Source: Baylisascaris procyonis (lineage: Eukaryota > Nematoda > Chromadorea > Rhabditida > Ascarididae). Taken from it: a stretch of 64,000 nucleotides of DNA. The notes under the pieces were generated by a model. It was not told the origin of the DNA and made no database searches. It was given only the letters and a program-made list of their open reading frames with translations. The DNA is taken from positions 4,118,501-4,182,500 of the forward strand of contig JAZARR010000032.1 of the NCBI GenBank assembly GCA_037389465.1. The letters run 5' to 3'. The translations under genes were made by a program, and so were the position numbers. Shown in pieces: positions 37,801 through 64,000 of the stretch. The first letter of the stretch is position 1; each line of letters begins with the position of its first letter.

Positions 37801-40800
37801 CAATTGACACTCTTTCAATAACAGCAGAACCGTAGAACCGAAACCAGGACCAAAAAACGCTCCGGTAGATCAAAAATCCACCCACACCCTCCCTGGCGCC
37901 ACAATAATGCAAAGCGCAACAGATTCTCAGCATTCACGTAATTTATGGAATACAAGAGAATCCTACGGAGCAGTAAATTGGCGGAACACGACAGAGTTGC
38001 GCACAAGGTCGGAAAGAACAACAAACGGGACTTCCTAATAGTTTTCGCACAGTAACTCTCACCTGGCTGAAAACCGATTTGCTCCAAAAAAATGTATCAG
38101 CACCTCAGCGCTCCAGTATACGATCGAAAACTCTGACCTGCACCGACGAATCTTGCAACCTGCCTCGTCCACTTTTGCATCCGCTTGTTGGCATCGACCC
38201 GTTGTTGAAGCTGTCCAAGGCCACTAAAAACAAAAACCACCTGAGGATTTTTTTCACAATAAAGTTTTTTGTGCTCTCTTATTCTGTTAATTCCGTAAAG
38301 AACCGTTCACAATTAATTCTGCATCTAAAGCCGACCATTTAAAAAAATGACTGAATTTTTGTTTGGAACAATCGCTTGCATAAGAACTTCAACCAGAGAA
38401 ATTGCGCTTCTCTTCTGCAAGCGACTTTAAAGTAATACTGCTGCGTGGTACTCATTACATAAACAAAATCTTTCCTCCCGTCACACAAAAGATTTAAGCT
38501 TAGTTCAATAAGCGCGTTGCTTAGAATACAACCCGAAACAAAAACGGGTTCTATGCTACAGCTCTGTGAAATATTAGGATGGTTATTTCAATATGTAGTT
38601 TGAGAGCCATTCTTTACCGATGGGACAGCCGGTTAAAATGGATCCGGATTCAGCAAGTTTTAGCTATCATCTCAAATACAGCCAAGCAGTACAAGGAAAA
38701 AGCAATCAGTAAAAATACTACATAAATTTATAGATGTAATTCTCACCTGAAAGATGATCGTAGCCGCATTGCAAAGCCATCAGCCTCACTCTTAAAAATT
38801 GCAAAAATACTGCACAGCAGTGAATAAGCCTCCCACAGCCAAATATATCAGTCCAAACTTTCTACGAGTCTATACTGATGGAGTTTATTTCCAAAGGGAC
38901 TCATCTTTCGAAAAAACGAATAATGTAGTCGAGAAAATTACTAAAATGTTTTTAGTAGAACGAAACGAAATAGCTGCTGACCTATTGGAAGATAATTAAG
39001 CGGTAGCAGCAAACATTACAGAATGACATATATTTGAAACCTTACAACGCTCCTTTGAGTTCCCACAGAAAGGAGCGGAACTCACAAAAAAGAGGTAACT
39101 TTTTCAGAAAAAAGACTTTAGGGAGTTTTATTCAAGACTGTGCAGTATGGCTGGGCCGCTGCGCAGCAAAAACGCATTCGAGGAAAGCCGGCAGATATCC
39201 TGTTATTTCTTCTCTGATAGCCCTGAACTATTTCAACAACAACAACAACAAAAAATTCTCTGAAAAACCGCCCACAATACCAAACAAAACCGCCCACATA
39301 TTAACTTCCTAAAATTACTTAAGATCAACAATTAAAAATTTTTCCTTACCGCTAAAATATTCCCGCAAAATATTGCCTCCGCCATCATGACCCTGAATCT
39401 GAATGATTAATTTAACTTGGTTTTGACCAAAATAAGATCTACGACCTCTTATCACCCAACGCCTACCTCCCAAATTGTATGGAGGAAAAGCTCATTTCCT
39501 ATCCCACTCAAATCGAATGTTGACCCATTCGCTTAGACCGAAATAGAATTCCTCCCACAACTCATAAAAAGTTAAACTTCATTTCAAAAAAGATTATCAG
39601 TGCTCTATTATTTCCAGTAACCACTATCTGCCTCTCCTCACCCCCCACAAATTGAATTTCGGTATTCACTCCGAATCGAAAATTTTGCCCTCCGATTTGA
39701 TATTCAAAAAACCGCAACAAAACTTAGTCGAACCTAAACGAAAGTTTCCCTTTCCTCACACTTGACTCCTTACACGGAAAGGTCCCACGAAAAGTGTTTA
39801 ATCCAAAATATAATTTCTTCTCTTTGCATCAACTCTCTTGAGAGCTTGGAAAACGGATTTTGTAAGTGGCAAATGCGTTGGTGAATGTGAACGATGACCA
39901 AACACGGCGATCACCGGGCAATAAATCCTCCTCCCCGAACGTTACCATACCTGACGTGTTTAGGTGGACCCGAACCGTTGACGATCTTCGTACCTCTCGC
40001 ATAAACTTCTTGGTGATGATACCACCGAAACATAAGGAAGAGGTTAACCTATGCACAACACAGCAACCCTTCGAACAGCAATAGACCCTATGGCAGGACT
40101 AGCATATTCGGCATAATCAGGATCACTTGAAGCTGAGAAAACAAAGAGAAACACATATGGCAACCCCTCCTAAAATCAAAGAAATTTTGTGAGTCCTTAT
40201 TTCTTTTTCATTATAAGCACTTACCTCATATTTCTTTTCCTCACGAAAGAAATCATTCCTTTAGGAATTCCATCGAATTCTGGAAATTGAATGTGACAAA
40301 CTTAAATGACAGGTATTTTGTGCATTGGAAATTTTGTTTTTCTATTTTTGACAGCCTCTTTACTAAATCTGCATAAATTTTTACCAATTTTAAGTATTCG
40401 GTGCGTTCCACTTCCAGTAAGGTCTGAGGTATGCCCCATGAAAGATAGAGTCCTGGCGGTCCGCAGACAAAAATCTTTTGTTAGCTTCAGGGAAAAGCAA
40501 GCTTCCATTTTTTGGGATTAGCTAAACTACGTATATGTAGCAAGAGGTGGCCACGATAATGAAACGTACTCAAGTCAAAAACGTTTTTCCAAAGTGTTTA
40601 CTTTCGAAAATTTCTGTCCTGCACGACATATCCAAAAAATTCCATCATGACATTTTTTTGAACGGGGAGATTTGCATAAAGTATTTCTAACCAATATTAT
40701 TTATCATAAACCCACTCATCTGGCAACAAAAAACAAGTCAACGATGCGATCACCCTCAACAGGTAACCCTATCATATCGTTGCCACATGAACCTCTAAAT

Positions 40801-41090
40801 ATAAAGCTGTGGCAAATATTTCTATCAACGAAGGGAATAGCAAAAATGCCGACAGATATTAAATAAACTTCTCCAAACCCAATAATCACCCCCCCCCCAA
40901 AAGAATAGTACGATGTTTCAAACCGCACACTCATTCGACACATCAGCCTGACCAGCGAGAAAAATAGAAAGAGATAGCAGCATGGGCTGTAGTTTGGTTT
41001 GCCATCCTTGACATCAATCTCTCGCCCAAGAAGATTGAGCAAAGATTTCAACCACCCTACAACGTAATGCTTCTCTTTCTCGTTCTTCGA
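37801..41090. repeat. Unit B of the 4.2-kb tandem duplication
   Basis: A diverged copy of unit A in the same orientation. Similarity begins at the end of the minisatellite block and fades near 41,090, shortly after CAACCACCCTACAACGTAAT (41049 on). The plus-strand frame seen in unit A at 35916-36155 is interrupted by stops here, so it is not conserved. Confidence 0.83.
39829..40056 (-). CDS. Conserved open frame in unit B (unrecognised)
   Basis: Counterpart of the unit A frame. It reads IITKKFMREVRRSS, TSGMVTFGEEDLLPGDRRVW and TNAFATYKIRFPSS without a stop. A run of about 40 bases around TNAFATYKIR is identical between the two units. Coding status is uncertain, for the reasons given under unit A. 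Confidence 0.25.
   Translation of the reverse strand: MHRLTSSLCFGGIITKKFMREVRRSSTVRVHLNTSGMVTFGEEDLLPGDRRVWSSFTFTNAFATYKIRFPSSQES

Positions 41091-64000
<22,910 letters not shown>

Overview
The window looks like a stretch of nematode nuclear genome. It is AT-rich and gene-sparse, and its one convincing gene is split by long introns. Most of its 3' splice sites read (A)TTTTCAG or TTTCAG, the compact nematode consensus with no separate branch-point tract. Introns range from 337 bases to 11.9 kb, longer than is usual in Caenorhabditis, which points to a parasitic clade such as strongylids or ascaridids (inference; no species is claimed). No rRNA, tRNA, CRISPR or bacterial-type feature was found.

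1-26,887 (+): one ten-exon gene. Every splice junction keeps phase, and the joined reading frame is 2,226 nt, exactly 742 codons including the stop. The 741-residue product begins MGNKSSS, a classic N-myristoylation signal. It is proline-, serine- and asparagine-rich and predicted to be largely disordered, with a lysine-rich helix and two short helical segments. I do not recognise the family. Intron 1 (11.9 kb) holds a decayed retrotransposon retropepsin on the minus strand. Intron 2 holds a phase-matched possible cassette exon. Intron 5 holds an exact 96-bp tandem duplication. Intron 6 holds a (TA)62 microsatellite. Reading through the weak exon-9 donor gives a second C-terminus followed at once by AATAAA.

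26,888-31,200: intergenic DNA with a dispersed pyrimidine-rich repeat and a palindromic element at about 28.41-28.76 kb.

31,200-41,100: a repeat block. About 16 copies of a 145-bp minisatellite are followed by a 3.3-kb unique unit (A). Three to four more minisatellite copies and a diverged second copy of the unit (B) follow, 4.22-4.25 kb downstream. Both unit copies keep an ungapped open frame on the minus strand.

41,100-51,130: low-information DNA. Part of it has strong A-over-T skew on the plus strand. One minus-strand terminal-exon-like frame lies at 42.17-42.38 kb. No gene here can be assembled with confidence.

51,131-64,000: a (TCA)n/(TGA)n array of at least 12.87 kb that runs off the window. 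The first 12,294 bases (4,098 units) are perfect. The only flaws are five single extra A residues in the last 580 bases, and they are spaced by exact multiples of eight units. The two giant 4,100-4,200-codon open frames here are translations of this repeat and are not genes.
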